The translations under genes and the position numbers were made by a program. From Nocardioides cynanchi (lineage in GTDB: Bacteria > Actinomycetota > Actinomycetes > Propionibacteriales > Nocardioidaceae), in the NCBI RefSeq assembly GCF_008761635.1, contig NZ_CP044344.1, positions 930,001 through 994,000 of the forward strand: a stretch of 64,000 nucleotides of DNA, read 5' to 3'. Within the stretch, counting starts at the first letter, position 1. Each line of letters opens with the position of its first letter. Shown one piece after another: positions 45,468 through 56,805 of the stretch. The notes under the pieces are model-generated. The model made no database searches, was not told where the DNA came from, and was given only the letters and a program-made list of their open reading frames with translations.

Positions 45468-46210
45468 CCGAGCCGCTCGGCGCGGGTGCAGCGAAGGCCG
45501 GCCGGGTCCGGCTCAACATCGGTGAGGTCCTCGACCGGCTGCGGCCAGACTTCCCCGGGGTGACGATCCCCAAGATCCGCTTCCTCGAGGACAAGGGGCT
45601 GGTCAAGCCCGAGCGCACCCCTTCGGGGTACCGGAAGTTCTCCGGCGAGGACGTCGACCGCCTGCGCTACGTGCTGCGGATGCAGCGCGACCACTACCTC
45701 CCGTTGCGGGTGATCGGCGAGCACCTCGACGCGATCGACCGCGGGCTCGAGCCGCCGCCGATCGAGCCGGTGGTCCCCACCGTGCCGACCGTCTCGCTGG
45801 CCGCGGACGGTCTCCCGTCACCCGAGTCGTTCAGCCGCCGCGACAACGTGCGGCTCTCCCGCAAGGAGCTGCTCAAGATCGCCGAGGTCTCCGACGAGCT
45901 GCTCACCCAGCTCGAGCAGTACGGCCTGGTGACGCCGCGGACCGGCACCGGTCACTACGACACCGACGCCCTGGTGATCGCGACCACCGCCCGCGAGCTC
46001 GCCGACTTCGGTTTCGAGCCGCGCCACCTCCGCGCCTTCAAGACCTCCGCCGACCGTGAGGTCGGCCTGGTCGAGCAGGTGATCGCTCCGCAGAAGCGCG
46101 GTCGCGACGCCTCGGCCCGGGCCCGTGCGCAGGACACCGTCAGCGAGATCGCCGCGCTCTCGGTGCGGCTCCACGCGACCCTGGTCAAGGCCGGTCTGCG
46201 CAGCGTCTGA
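45464..46210 (+). CDS. ftsR: MerR-type regulator FtsR
   Basis: 248 residues. An N-terminal winged helix (residues about 17-95) has LNIGEVLDRLRPDFPGVTIPKIRFLEDKGLVKPERTPSGYRKF and the following DVDRLRYVLRMQRDHYLPLRVI. A second effector-like region LSRKELLKIAEVSDELLTQLEQYGLVTPRTGTGHYDTDAL folds as another winged helix. It is the counterpart of M. tuberculosis Rv1828 and Corynebacterium FtsR (activator of ftsZ, as I recall). The ATG overlaps the FHA gene by four bases (ATGA). It may bind the CCTCA-N9-TGAGG dyads at 44919 and 46749. Confidence 0.85.
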   Translation: MTEPLGAGAAKAGRVRLNIGEVLDRLRPDFPGVTIPKIRFLEDKGLVKPERTPSGYRKFSGEDVDRLRYVLRMQRDHYLPLRVIGEHLDAIDRGLEPPPIEPVVPTVPTVSLAADGLPSPESFSRRDNVRLSRKELLKIAEVSDELLTQLEQYGLVTPRTGTGHYDTDALVIATTARELADFGFEPRHLRAFKTSADREVGLVEQVIAPQKRGRDASARARAQDTVSEIAALSVRLHATLVKAGLRSV

Positions 46211-46249
46211 CCCGCCTGCCGGCCCCGGGAGGGGTTGCGGTCAGCGGGG

Positions 46250-46255
46250 TAGTGT
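46250..46255 (+). promoter_or_regulatory. -10 box TAGTGT for the DUF151 gene
   Basis: TAGTGT is followed by 7 bases and ATG 46263, without a ribosome site in between, suggesting a separate leaderless start. Confidence 0.35.
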
Positions 46256-46262
46256 GGACGTC

Positions 46263-46730
46263 ATGCGCGAGGTGGATGTCCTGGGTGTGCGGGTCGAGAT
46301 GCCGTCGAACTCCCCGATCGTGCTGCTGCGCGACGTGGAAGGTCAGCGCTACCTCCCGATCTGGATCGGCGCGGTCGAGGCCACGGCCATCGCCTTCGCC
46401 CAGCAGGGCGTCGTACCCCCGCGGCCGCTGACCCACGACCTGCTCAAGGACGTGCTCGACTCGACCGGGAACGAGCTCACCGAGGTCCGGATCACCGAGG
46501 TCAAGGACGGCATGTTCTTCGCCACCCTGGTGCTCGCGTCCGGCGTGGAGGTCAGTGCCCGGCCGTCGGACTCCATCGCGCTGGCGCTGCGCACCGGGAG
46601 CAAGATCCTGTGCGCGGACGCCGTGCTCGACGAGGCCGGTCTCGACGCTCCGGCCGAGCAGGAGGACGAGGTCGAGAAGTTCCGGGAGTTCCTCGACCAG
46701 ATCTCGCCGGAGGACTTCGAGACGACCTGA
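46263..46730 (+). CDS. DUF151/bifunctional nuclease family protein
   Basis: 155 residues. The DUF151 core MREVDVLGVRVEMPSNSPIVLLRDVEGQRYLPIWIGAVEATAIAFAQQG, then PLTHDLLKDVLDSTGNELTEVRITEVKDGMFFATLVLASG and ARPSDSIALALRTGSKI, is complete. The C-terminal region EDEVEKFREFLDQISPEDFE is typical. Members such as Rv1829 are part of this conserved cluster; plant homologues are named bifunctional nucleases, but bacterial activity is little established. It lies between ftsR and the second MerR gene. Confidence 0.9.
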   Translation: MREVDVLGVRVEMPSNSPIVLLRDVEGQRYLPIWIGAVEATAIAFAQQGVVPPRPLTHDLLKDVLDSTGNELTEVRITEVKDGMFFATLVLASGVEVSARPSDSIALALRTGSKILCADAVLDEAGLDAPAEQEDEVEKFREFLDQISPEDFETT

Positions 46731-46748
46731 GCGTCCCGGTACTCTCAC

Positions 46749-46767
46749 CCTCAAGTAGAGGTTGAGG
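46749..46767 (+). promoter_or_regulatory. CCTCA-N9-TGAGG dyad upstream of the second MerR gene
   Basis: CCTCAA and TTGAGG form a perfect 6-bp inverted repeat with a 7-base spacer, 19 bp in all, the usual length of MerR operators. It lies 24 bases before the -35 box at 46791. Confidence 0.5.
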
Positions 46768-46790
46768 TTTGCGACACGCGGCACTTGTCT

Positions 46791-46823
46791 TTGACGAGTC
46801 TCCACCTCAGGCATACCTTGAAC
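46791..46823 (+). promoter_or_regulatory. Promoter TTGACG-17-TACCTT with overlapping half-dyad
   Basis: TTGACG (46791-46796) and TACCTT (46814-46819) are 17 bases apart, a near-consensus promoter for the MerR gene. CCTCA-N9-TGAAC (46805-46823), a degraded copy of the dyad, overlaps the -10 box, the position expected for autoregulation. Confidence 0.55.
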
Positions 46824-46916
46824 TGTCCTCGTTGTAACTCCACCGGTGTGGTTGCTCCCGCGATCGCCCGGTTCCCCAGGGGTTGCGCGTAGCGGGGTGA
46901 GCCGATGGAGGCAGTA

Positions 46917-47519
46917 GTGAACGACAACGAGCAGCACACCGCCGAGGACCAGGCCGGACAGGCCGAGGCGGTCGAAGCCGCGGAGGAGCAGGGTCTGCTC
47001 TTCACCGACGACGTCTCACCGCTGCCCAGCGACACCGGCTACCGTGGTCCGACGGCGTGCAACGCCGCCGGCATCACCTACCGCCAGCTCGACTACTGGG
47101 CCCGCACCGGCCTCGTCGAGCCGACGGTCCGCGGCGCGACCGGCTCGGGCTCCCAGCGGCTCTACTCCTTCCGCGACATCTTGATCCTCAAGGTGATCAA
47201 GCGACTCCTCGACGCCGGCATCTCGCTGCAGCAGATCCGCACTGCCGTCCAGCACCTCCGCGCCCGCGGCACCGACGACCTGACCCGCGTGACCTTGATG
47301 AGCGACGGCGCCTCGGTCTACGAGTGCACCAGCAACGACGAGGTGATCGACCTGCTCCAGGGTGGGCAGGGCGTGTTCGGGATCGCGATCGGCGGAGTGT
47401 GGCGCGAGATCGAGGGCACCCTCGCCGAGCTGCCGAGCGAGCGCACGGCGGAGGAGCCCCAGGTCTCCGACGCCGCCGACGAGCTGGCCGCCCGCCGGGC
47501 CGCCCGCAAGCTCGGCTAG
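46917..47519 (+). CDS. MerR-family transcriptional regulator (Rv1830-like)
   Basis: 200 residues. A short acidic N-terminus ([24 protein letters not shown]) precedes the MerR winged helix, [68 protein letters not shown]. The C-terminal part ([15 protein letters not shown]; [19 protein letters not shown]) is the effector or dimer region. I chose GTG 46917 because GGAGG lies 5 bases before it; ATG 46905 would add four residues. It is probably autoregulated through the dyads in its 186-base upstream region. Rv1830 is the M. tuberculosis counterpart. Confidence 0.88.
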   Translation: MNDNEQHTAEDQAGQAEAVEAAEEQGLLFTDDVSPLPSDTGYRGPTACNAAGITYRQLDYWARTGLVEPTVRGATGSGSQRLYSFRDILILKVIKRLLDAGISLQQIRTAVQHLRARGTDDLTRVTLMSDGASVYECTSNDEVIDLLQGGQGVFGIAIGGVWREIEGTLAELPSERTAEEPQVSDAADELAARRAARKLG

Positions 47520-47539
47520 CTCCAGACATCCCCCAGCAG

Positions 47540-47563
47540 CGCCCGCGGATCCGTCCGCGGGCG
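47540..47563 (+). terminator. Terminator after the second MerR gene
   Basis: CGCCCGCGGA and TCCGCGGGCG form a perfect 10-bp stem around TCCG, 20 bases after the MerR stop. It is followed by TTCT, a weak U-run. Confidence 0.6.
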
Positions 47564-47571
47564 TTCTGCAT

Positions 47572-47636
47572 CTGCCGTTTGGGACCAAACGACGCGATTT
47601 CGGCGCTTCATGATGCGGTTTGGGACCAATCGGCAG
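47572..47636 (+). repeat. 65-bp palindromic repeat, copy A (upstream of gcvP)
   Basis: The element begins CTGCCGTTTGG and ends CCAATCGGCAG, so its ends pair with one mismatch. Each end contains the near-palindrome GTTTGGGACCAAA. Copy B at 50752 is the same length and in the opposite orientation; the last 23 bases of A equal the first 23 of B reversed. It fills the gap between the MerR terminator and the glycine riboswitch. Confidence 0.75.
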
Positions 47637-47717
47637 TGGTTCGACCCGCCGACGCGCGCCCGCTGACCATGCCGGCCCCGGGGGCCGGGCGGGCTAGACT
47701 GACGGCGCTGACAATCC

Positions 47718-47834
47718 CGCACGGGAGAGTCTCTGCCCGGGCCCGGCCCGGGATCGGAGCGCCGAAGGGGCAATTCCTCCCCGGAACCTCTCAGGCGCCA
47801 GGACCGTGCGGATCAGGCAACTCTGGAGCGGACG
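47718..47834 (+). promoter_or_regulatory. Glycine riboswitch (single aptamer)
   Basis: The RNA before gcvP shows the glycine aptamer core in order: GGGAGAG near 47723, the conserved GCGCCGAAGGGGCAA (47759-47773), CCTCTCAGGC near 47787, AGGACCGTG (47800-47808) and a closing CTCTGGAG near 47821. Only one aptamer is visible. It lies 45 bases before the TTG of gcvP and probably turns the gene on when glycine is high. Confidence 0.9.
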
Positions 47835-47878
47835 CGACAGAGGGGGAGGCGAATCGAGCCCACATCGAGGAGCCCCCG

Positions 47879-50716
<2,838 letters not shown>

Positions 50717-50751
50717 CCCCTCGACCAGGCGCTCTGGGCGGCGTCGCATTG

Positions 50752-50816
50752 CTGCCGATTGGTCCCAAACCGCAGGTTTCGGCACCGGAATTCTGCGGTT
50801 TGGGACCAAACGGCGA
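50752..50816 (-). repeat. 65-bp palindromic repeat, copy B (downstream of gcvP)
   Basis: It begins CTGCCGATTGGTCCCAAACC and, read in reverse, has the same ends as copy A. Of the 65 bases the outer parts (23 at one end, GCCGTTTGG and CCAAAC at the other) are identical to A; the centre differs. It lies 35 bases after the gcvP stop and 46 before the leftward TldE stop. Confidence 0.75.
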
Positions 50817-50862
50817 CATCAGGCCCCCAGGATCCGGGACGGCAGGAGCCCAGGGAGCGGGG

Positions 50863-52287
50863 CTACATCGCCTGGGAGACGCTCGACATGTTGAAGTCGG
50901 GCACGCGCAGGGCCGGCATCGCGGTGCGGGAGAAGTAGTCGTCGCCCCACTCGCGGCTGAACGCCGGCCCGGTCGCCGAGGCATGGGTGAAGCGGCGGAG
51001 CAGGTCGACCGGGCTCTCGTTGAAGCGGAAGTTGTTGACCGCCCCGGTGATCTCGCCGTGCTCCACGAGGTAGACGCCGTCGCGGGTCAGCCCGGTCAGC
51101 AGGAGGGTCTGGGGGTCGACCGAGCGGATGTACCAGAGACAGGTCAGCAGCAGCCCGTGCTCCGTGCCGGTCACTAGGTCGTCGAGGCTGCCGGTGGCGC
51201 CGTCGACCTCCAGCACCAGGTTGTCGATCGCCGGGGTGACCGGCCGCCCGGTGAGGTCGGCGGTCTCGCGGGTCTGGCGCAGGGCGGACAAGACCCCGTG
51301 GTCGATCCAGTCGGTGCGGCCGAGCGGCAGGCCGTTGTCGAACACCGAGTCGTCGTTGCCGGACGCCTCCACGACGGCGTACGGCGCGCACTCGAGGCCG
51401 GCGTAGCGCGGGTCGGAGTACAGGGTGACGTCGGGGCGCACGATGGTCTCGCCGATCCGGGTGCCCCCGCCGCGGCGGCTGTAGACCGACTGGCCGTCGT
51501 GGGCGTCGCGGGCGCCCGCGCTCCAGTAGGCGTCGATCATCAGGTCGGCCACCGCCGCGGGCGGGAGGACGGTGTCGTAGCGCCCGGCGGCCAGGTCGAC
51601 CCGCCGCGCGGCCCAGCCCAGGCGCTGCTCGAGCTCGGCCTCCACGGCCAGCGCGTCGACGCCGACGAAGTCACGGGTCGCCCCGCCCACCCAGGCGCTG
51701 CTCGCCAGGTCGGCGGTCTTGCCCGTGCACGCGTAGTGACCGGTCGGCTGGACGTGGCGCAGCCGGACCCCGGTCGAGGAGGCGAGGTAGGTCGTCGTCA
51801 CGTGGTGGTCGACGAAGCCGTAGAGGATCCGGCCGCCCCCGTGGGCGCGCCCGAAGGCCTCGCCCAGCGCCGGCGCGAAGGCGTCGAAGACGTGGATGTC
51901 GGTCTCGCCTGGCTCGTCGTCCCACGCCGGGTCGGTGACGTCGGCGACGAGGTCGTGGGCGTCGGGTGCGGGGGAGGCCAGGAGCGCAGCTGCATCGGCG
52001 GCGGACACCAGGGCGGTCACCTGCTCGGGGGAGCCGGCGCTGCCGGAGACCGTGCCGACGCAGACGCCCCCGGAACGACGGGCGAACGAGATGACGGTGA
52101 CGTCGATGCCGCGCATCACGCCGTTGGTGGTCAGGGTGTTGTGGGCCCACCGCAGGTTGGCGCTGGTGCGATGGTCGGCGACCACGATGCAGTCGTCGGC
52201 CGTCGAGCTCGCCAGCGCGTGCTCCACCAGTTGCTGGACCGTGGCGGTCGCGGTGCCCGGCAGCTCGGCTCCCCTCGACCCGGCCAT
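50863..52287 (-). CDS. tldE: TldE/PmbA-type metalloprotease partner
   Basis: 474 residues. The TldD/PmbA domain begins with ADHRTSANLRWAHNTLTTNGVMRGIDVTVISFARRSGG, followed by STGVRLRHVQPTGHYACTGKTADLASSAWVGG and the C-terminal NNFRFNESPVDLLRR. It lacks the HExxxH zinc motif, so it acts as the non-catalytic TldE/PmbA half of a TldD-TldE complex that trims peptides. The ATG shares a base with the TldD stop (TGATG), so equal amounts are made. Confidence 0.9.
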   Translation of the reverse strand: MAGSRGAELPGTATATVQQLVEHALASSTADDCIVVADHRTSANLRWAHNTLTTNGVMRGIDVTVISFARRSGGVCVGTVSGSAGSPEQVTALVSAADAAALLASPAPDAHDLVADVTDPAWDDEPGETDIHVFDAFAPALGEAFGRAHGGGRILYGFVDHHVTTTYLASSTGVRLRHVQPTGHYACTGKTADLASSAWVGGATRDFVGVDALAVEAELEQRLGWAARRVDLAAGRYDTVLPPAAVADLMIDAYWSAGARDAHDGQSVYSRRGGGTRIGETIVRPDVTLYSDPRYAGLECAPYAVVEASGNDDSVFDNGLPLGRTDWIDHGVLSALRQTRETADLTGRPVTPAIDNLVLEVDGATGSLDDLVTGTEHGLLLTCLWYIRSVDPQTLLLTGLTRDGVYLVEHGEITGAVNNFRFNESPVDLLRRFTHASATGPAFSREWGDDYFSRTAMPALRVPDFNMSSVSQAM

Positions 52288-53825
52288 CAGTGCGCTCCCT
52301 CGTCGTTGGTGTTCAGCACGCGTACGCCGCGGAACAGCGCGGTCGGGCAGCCATGGCTGACCGAGGCGACCTGTCCGGGCTGCGCCTTGCCGCAGTTGAA
52401 GGCGCCCCCGAGCTGCCAGGTCTCCGGGCCACCCACCGCCTCCATCGAGCCCCAGAAGTCGGTGGTCGTCGCCTGGTACGCCGCGTCCCGGACCTGTCCG
52501 GCCAGCCGGCCGTCCTCGATCCGGTAGAACCGCTGCGCGGTGAACTGGAAGTTGAAGCGCTGCATGTCGATCGACCACGACTTGTCGCCGACCACGTAGA
52601 GGCCCTGCTCGACCCGCCCGATCAGGTCGGCGGTCGTGGTGCCCGCGGCGCCGGGCTGCAGCGACACGTTGGCCATCCGCTGGATCGGGATGTGTCCCGA
52701 CGAGTCGGCGTAGGCGCAACCGTTGGACCGCCCTTGGCCGTCCAGCGGGTTGAGCTCGGGATGCAGCGCCGCCATCGGCCGGTCCAGCTGGTAGCCGACC
52801 AGCACGCCGTCGCGGACGATGTCCCAGCTCTGCGTGGCGACGCCCTCGTCGTCGTAGCCGATCGTGGCCAGGCCGTGCTCGACCGTGCGGTCACCGGTCA
52901 CGTGCATCACCGGGGAGCCGTACTGGAGGCTTCCGAGGCGGTCGATGGTGGCGAAGGACGTGCCCGCGTAGTTGGCCTCGTAGCCCAGGGCGCGGTCGAG
53001 CTCGGTGGCATGCCCGATCGACTCGTGGATGGTCAGCCAGAGGTTGCTCGGGTCGATCACCAGGTCGAGGACGCCGGCCTCGACGCTCTTGGACACCAGC
53101 TTCTCGTCGAGCAGGTCGGGCACCTCGGCGATCTCGGCGTCCCAGTCCCAGGCGCCGTCGGCGGGCGACCCCACGACGTACTCCCAGCCGCGGCCCGCCG
53201 GGGGCGCGATCGAGGTCATGTCGTCGAACGTGCCGGTGTTGTCGTCGGCGCCCATCGCGGTGAACGTCGGCAGCAGCCGCACCCGCTGCTGGGTGGTGCG
53301 GGTGCCGGCGGTGTCGGCGTAGTACTTGTTCTCGAAGACCTGGTAGAGCCCGGCGGTGGCGTGCGCCACGGCCGGATGCCGGCGCAGCCGCTGGGTCCAG
53401 TCGACCAGCACCTCGGTCTTGTCGGCGAGGGGTACGCCGAACGGGTCCAGGGTGTACGACGACACCCACTCCACGTCGTCGTAGACCGGCTCGGGGGCGA
53501 TCTCCACGGGCACGCTGGTCATCGCCGCGGAGACCTTCGCCACCGCCACCGCGGTCTCGGCAACCCGGACGGCCTCGTCGACGGTCAGGTGCACGGCCGC
53601 GGCGAAGCCCCAGGCACCCCCGTGGATCACCCGCACCGCGAAACCCAGGTCCTCGGCGTCCGAGGCGCCCTGGAGCTGACCGTCACGGACCCGGACGTCC
53701 TGGTAGCGCACCCGCTCGAACCGGAAGTCGGCGTGGCTGACCCCGAGCTCGCGGGCCCGGGCGAGCGCTGCGTCGCCGAGCTCCCGGTGGGGAAGAGCGG
53801 TGAAGCCTGGGTCGACACGAGACAT
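52287..53825 (-). CDS. tldD: TldD-type zinc metalloprotease
   Basis: 512 residues. The catalytic motif HESIGHATELD (HExxxH) binds zinc. Upstream are ADFRFERVRYQDVRVRDGQLQGASDAEDLGFAVRV and downstream GCAYADSSGHIPIQRMANVSLQPG and VVGDKSWSIDMQRFNFQFTAQRF, all conserved in TldD. With TldE it forms a barrel that degrades unfolded peptides and trims modified peptides. The ATG at 53825 lies 7 bases past a TAGGTT -10 box, suggesting a leaderless transcript. Confidence 0.93.
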   Translation of the reverse strand: MSRVDPGFTALPHRELGDAALARARELGVSHADFRFERVRYQDVRVRDGQLQGASDAEDLGFAVRVIHGGAWGFAAAVHLTVDEAVRVAETAVAVAKVSAAMTSVPVEIAPEPVYDDVEWVSSYTLDPFGVPLADKTEVLVDWTQRLRRHPAVAHATAGLYQVFENKYYADTAGTRTTQQRVRLLPTFTAMGADDNTGTFDDMTSIAPPAGRGWEYVVGSPADGAWDWDAEIAEVPDLLDEKLVSKSVEAGVLDLVIDPSNLWLTIHESIGHATELDRALGYEANYAGTSFATIDRLGSLQYGSPVMHVTGDRTVEHGLATIGYDDEGVATQSWDIVRDGVLVGYQLDRPMAALHPELNPLDGQGRSNGCAYADSSGHIPIQRMANVSLQPGAAGTTTADLIGRVEQGLYVVGDKSWSIDMQRFNFQFTAQRFYRIEDGRLAGQVRDAAYQATTTDFWGSMEAVGGPETWQLGGAFNCGKAQPGQVASVSHGCPTALFRGVRVLNTNDEGAH

Positions 53826-53832
53826 GGGCGAA

Positions 53833-53838
53833 AACCTA
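53833..53838 (-). promoter_or_regulatory. -10 box TAGGTT for tldD-tldE
   Basis: On the minus strand TAGGTT is followed by 7 bases and the ATG at 53825. Confidence 0.4.
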
Positions 53839-53850
53839 TCTGCTTCTCGG

Positions 53851-56805
53851 TCAGGCCCGCAGTCGCACCGTCGACGGCCCGTGGTCACGCGGCTTGTCCA
53901 CCAGGACCTGCACCGGGATCCGGCTGCGCATCTCGGCGACGTGGCTGACCACACCGACGGTGCGCCCGGACTCGCGCAGGGAGTCGAGGGTGTCCATCAC
54001 CAGGTCGAGGGAGGTGGCGTCGAGCATCCCGAAGCCCTCGTCGACGAACAGCGTCTGCAGAGCCGCGCCGCCGGCCTCGGCCGTGATCACGTCGGCAAGG
54101 CCGAGCGCCAGCGCCAGCGCGACCACGAAGGACTCGCCGCCGGAGAGGGTGACCGGGTCGCGGGTGACGCCGGTCCACTCGTCGCGGACCACCAGGGTCA
54201 TCCCGCCCCGCCGCTCCCCGGCACCGCGCAGGTCGGTGTGCTCGAGGCTGTAGCGGCCCGAGGTCAGCACCGCCAGGCGCAGGTTGGCGGCGTCGGCCAC
54301 CTGGGAGAGTCGCCAGGCGACGACGTAGGCGGACAGCTGGATCTGCCAGCGGTTGTCGGGTGCCTTGCCCTCGCAGAACGCCGACAGGTGCTGGGCGACC
54401 TCGAGATCGCTGCGGACCGGCTCCCAGTCGGCGTGGCGTCCGGCCAGGTCGGTGAGCAGTGCGTCGAGACGCGACAGCCGCCGGCGCTGGGTCTCGGCGT
54501 CGGCGACCGCGGCGGCGCGGGTCTCCTCGGAGGTCAGGTGCTCCGCCTCGAGGGCGGCGACGTCTGGCGCAGCGAGGTCGTCGAGGTCCTGGAGAGCGGG
54601 ATCGGCGAGCTGACGCGCCACGGCGGTGAGCCGCCCGCTGTGGCGGTCGAGGTCGCGGACGTGCTGCTCGATCTCGACCGGGCGGAGCAGCGCCGCCTCG
54701 GCCTCGGCCACCGAGTCGAACCCGGCCTCCAGCGCTGCGACCAGCCGGGCACCGGACGCCTCGGCGAGCGAGCGAACGGCGGCGACGAGATCGCCCTCGG
54801 CACGGAGGGCCGCCTCGACCTCGGTCAGCATCCGGGCGGTCTCGTCGTGGGCCGTGCGGGCGTCGGAGTACGGCGTGCCGGCCAGCGCCTCCGCGAGCTT
54901 GGCGTCGAGCACCGCCAGCTGCTGGGCGACCCGGTCGCGACCCTCGCGCAGCGACGCGCTCCGCTCCCGCACGGCCTGGCGCTCCTCGGCCTCGCGGCCC
55001 CGACGCTCGCGCGCGGCTGCGAGCGCTGGAGCGGCCTCGGCGCCACGGTCGACGATGCCCTCCAGCTCGGTCGTCCGCGCCCGAAGCGATGTCAGCCCGG
55101 ACCTGAGCTCGGCGATGCTCGTCTCGCCGGCCAGGGCGCGGGCCTGCTCGAGGGCCGTCGCGAGCTCGCGGACCTGCTGGTCGTGAGCGTGCTGGACGGC
55201 GTTGGCGTCGTCGACCGCTCGCAGGGCGACCCGCTCGGCCTCGGCATCGGGGGCGTCGTGGTGCGGCCGCGCCGGGTGGGGATGGTCGTGTGACCCGCAC
55301 ACGGGACAGTCGGCCCCGACGGCGAGCGCCCCGGCCAGCTCGGCGGCCATTCCGTCGATCCGGGCCTCACGGACGGCGAGCCACACCTCCCGTGCGTCCA
55401 GAGCCTGCGCGGTCGCGACAGCGAGGGCGGACACGGCCTGCGCGTGGGCCGGAGCGAGTGACTCGACCTGGTCGTGGGCCCGGAGCAGGGCGCGGCGCTC
55501 GTCGATCTCCAGACGCACGTCGGGAAGGGCGAGCCGGGCGTCGTGCGCGGCGTCCTGCTGCGCGGCGAGGGTGCTGATCACGGCCTCGACGTCGGAGGAC
55601 TCCAGCGCGCCGCATCGGGTGTCGAGGGCGTCGAGCGCGGCGACGATCGCGGCCTGCTCGTCGCGCAGCGCCTGGGCCTCGTCGCTCCGGGGGACGAGCG
55701 CGTGGAAGCGCTGGACCGCGGCCCGCAGCACGTCTCGGTGTGCCGTCGGGTCGTCCGGCGCGGAACCGAGGGCAGTCGCCAGCCGCCCGGTCGCTGCATC
55801 GCGAGCCTCGGTGGCTGCTGCCTGAGCGGCCTCGCGCGCCTCGACCAGGGGCGTGAGGACCGCGACCTGGGCGGCCCGTCGCGCCCGGTCGACCCGGGCC
55901 GCCACGGCTTCGATCTCGGGGGCCGTCGCGCGGAGCGAGGCCTGCTCGGCCCGGGCCGCCTCGAGCCGGGCGAGGCGGGCCGCGACGTCGCGCCCCGACT
56001 CCAGGGCGGCGCGGGTGCGTGCCTCCGCGCGGACCGCCTCGGCCGAGCGCCGGTCGGCTGCGGCACGTACCGCGCTGAGGTCGTCGCACAGACCCGCGGC
56101 CCAGGCCAGGGGATCGCTCTCGGGGGCGGGGACGGCCGCCCCGGCCACCTCGCTGATCCGGTTGACGACCTCGGCGACCGCGGTCTCGTGCTCGAGGGAG
56201 GTACGGCGCAGCGCGAGGCGGTGCTCGCGCAGCCAGCCCTCCACCCGCTGGAAGCGGCCGGTGTGGAACAGCTGCTGGAGCAGCGCCTGACGCTCGGTGG
56301 CGGTCGCCTGGAGGAAGGCCTGGAAGCGGCCCTGGGGCAGGATCACGACCTGGCAGAACTGGGTGAGGTTCATCCCGACCAGCCGGGTGATCAGCTGCCC
56401 GGCCTCGTCGAGCCGGGACGTGACCGGCCGCCACTCGTCACCGACCCGGCGCGAGACGCTCACCGTCGCCTGCTGGGTCGTGGTACCGGTGCCGCGGCGC
56501 TTGGGGCGCTCCCAGGCAGCGGTGCGGACCACGCGGTAGGTGCCCTCTGCGAACGTTGCCTCGAGCTCGACCGTGGGCGCCTGGTCGGGGGCCGCGTGGT
56601 CGGAACGGAACCGGCGGGCGGTGTTGCGCTCGCCGGGCACCGCGGCGTACAGGGCGAAGCAGACCGCGTCGAGGATGCTCGACTTGCCGGCGCCGTTGCT
56701 GCCCGCGAGCAGGAAGAGCCCGGCGTCGTTGAGCGCGGCGAAGTCGAGGTCGACCGACTCGGCGAAGGGGCCGAACCCGCTGATCCGCAGCCGCTGGATG
56801 CGCAT
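53851..56805 (-). CDS. sbcC: SbcC, SMC-type subunit of the SbcCD nuclease
   Basis: 984 residues. Walker A GSNGAGKSS (35-43), long coiled coils rich in alanine, arginine and glutamate, a zinc hook CPVCGSHDHPHP near residue 500, and the ABC signature LSGGESFVVALALALG with the Walker B FVDEGFGMLD at the end. SbcC with SbcD cuts hairpins and processes breaks; Q-loop and hook are intact. The ATG overlaps the SbcD stop, so the pair is coupled, sbcD first. Confidence 0.93.
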   Translation of the reverse strand: MRIQRLRISGFGPFAESVDLDFAALNDAGLFLLAGSNGAGKSSILDAVCFALYAAVPGERNTARRFRSDHAAPDQAPTVELEATFAEGTYRVVRTAAWERPKRRGTGTTTQQATVSVSRRVGDEWRPVTSRLDEAGQLITRLVGMNLTQFCQVVILPQGRFQAFLQATATERQALLQQLFHTGRFQRVEGWLREHRLALRRTSLEHETAVAEVVNRISEVAGAAVPAPESDPLAWAAGLCDDLSAVRAAADRRSAEAVRAEARTRAALESGRDVAARLARLEAARAEQASLRATAPEIEAVAARVDRARRAAQVAVLTPLVEAREAAQAAATEARDAATGRLATALGSAPDDPTAHRDVLRAAVQRFHALVPRSDEAQALRDEQAAIVAALDALDTRCGALESSDVEAVISTLAAQQDAAHDARLALPDVRLEIDERRALLRAHDQVESLAPAHAQAVSALAVATAQALDAREVWLAVREARIDGMAAELAGALAVGADCPVCGSHDHPHPARPHHDAPDAEAERVALRAVDDANAVQHAHDQQVRELATALEQARALAGETSIAELRSGLTSLRARTTELEGIVDRGAEAAPALAAARERRGREAEERQAVRERSASLREGRDRVAQQLAVLDAKLAEALAGTPYSDARTAHDETARMLTEVEAALRAEGDLVAAVRSLAEASGARLVAALEAGFDSVAEAEAALLRPVEIEQHVRDLDRHSGRLTAVARQLADPALQDLDDLAAPDVAALEAEHLTSEETRAAAVADAETQRRRLSRLDALLTDLAGRHADWEPVRSDLEVAQHLSAFCEGKAPDNRWQIQLSAYVVAWRLSQVADAANLRLAVLTSGRYSLEHTDLRGAGERRGGMTLVVRDEWTGVTRDPVTLSGGESFVVALALALGLADVITAEAGGAALQTLFVDEGFGMLDATSLDLVMDTLDSLRESGRTVGVVSHVAEMRSRIPVQVLVDKPRDHGPSTVRLRA

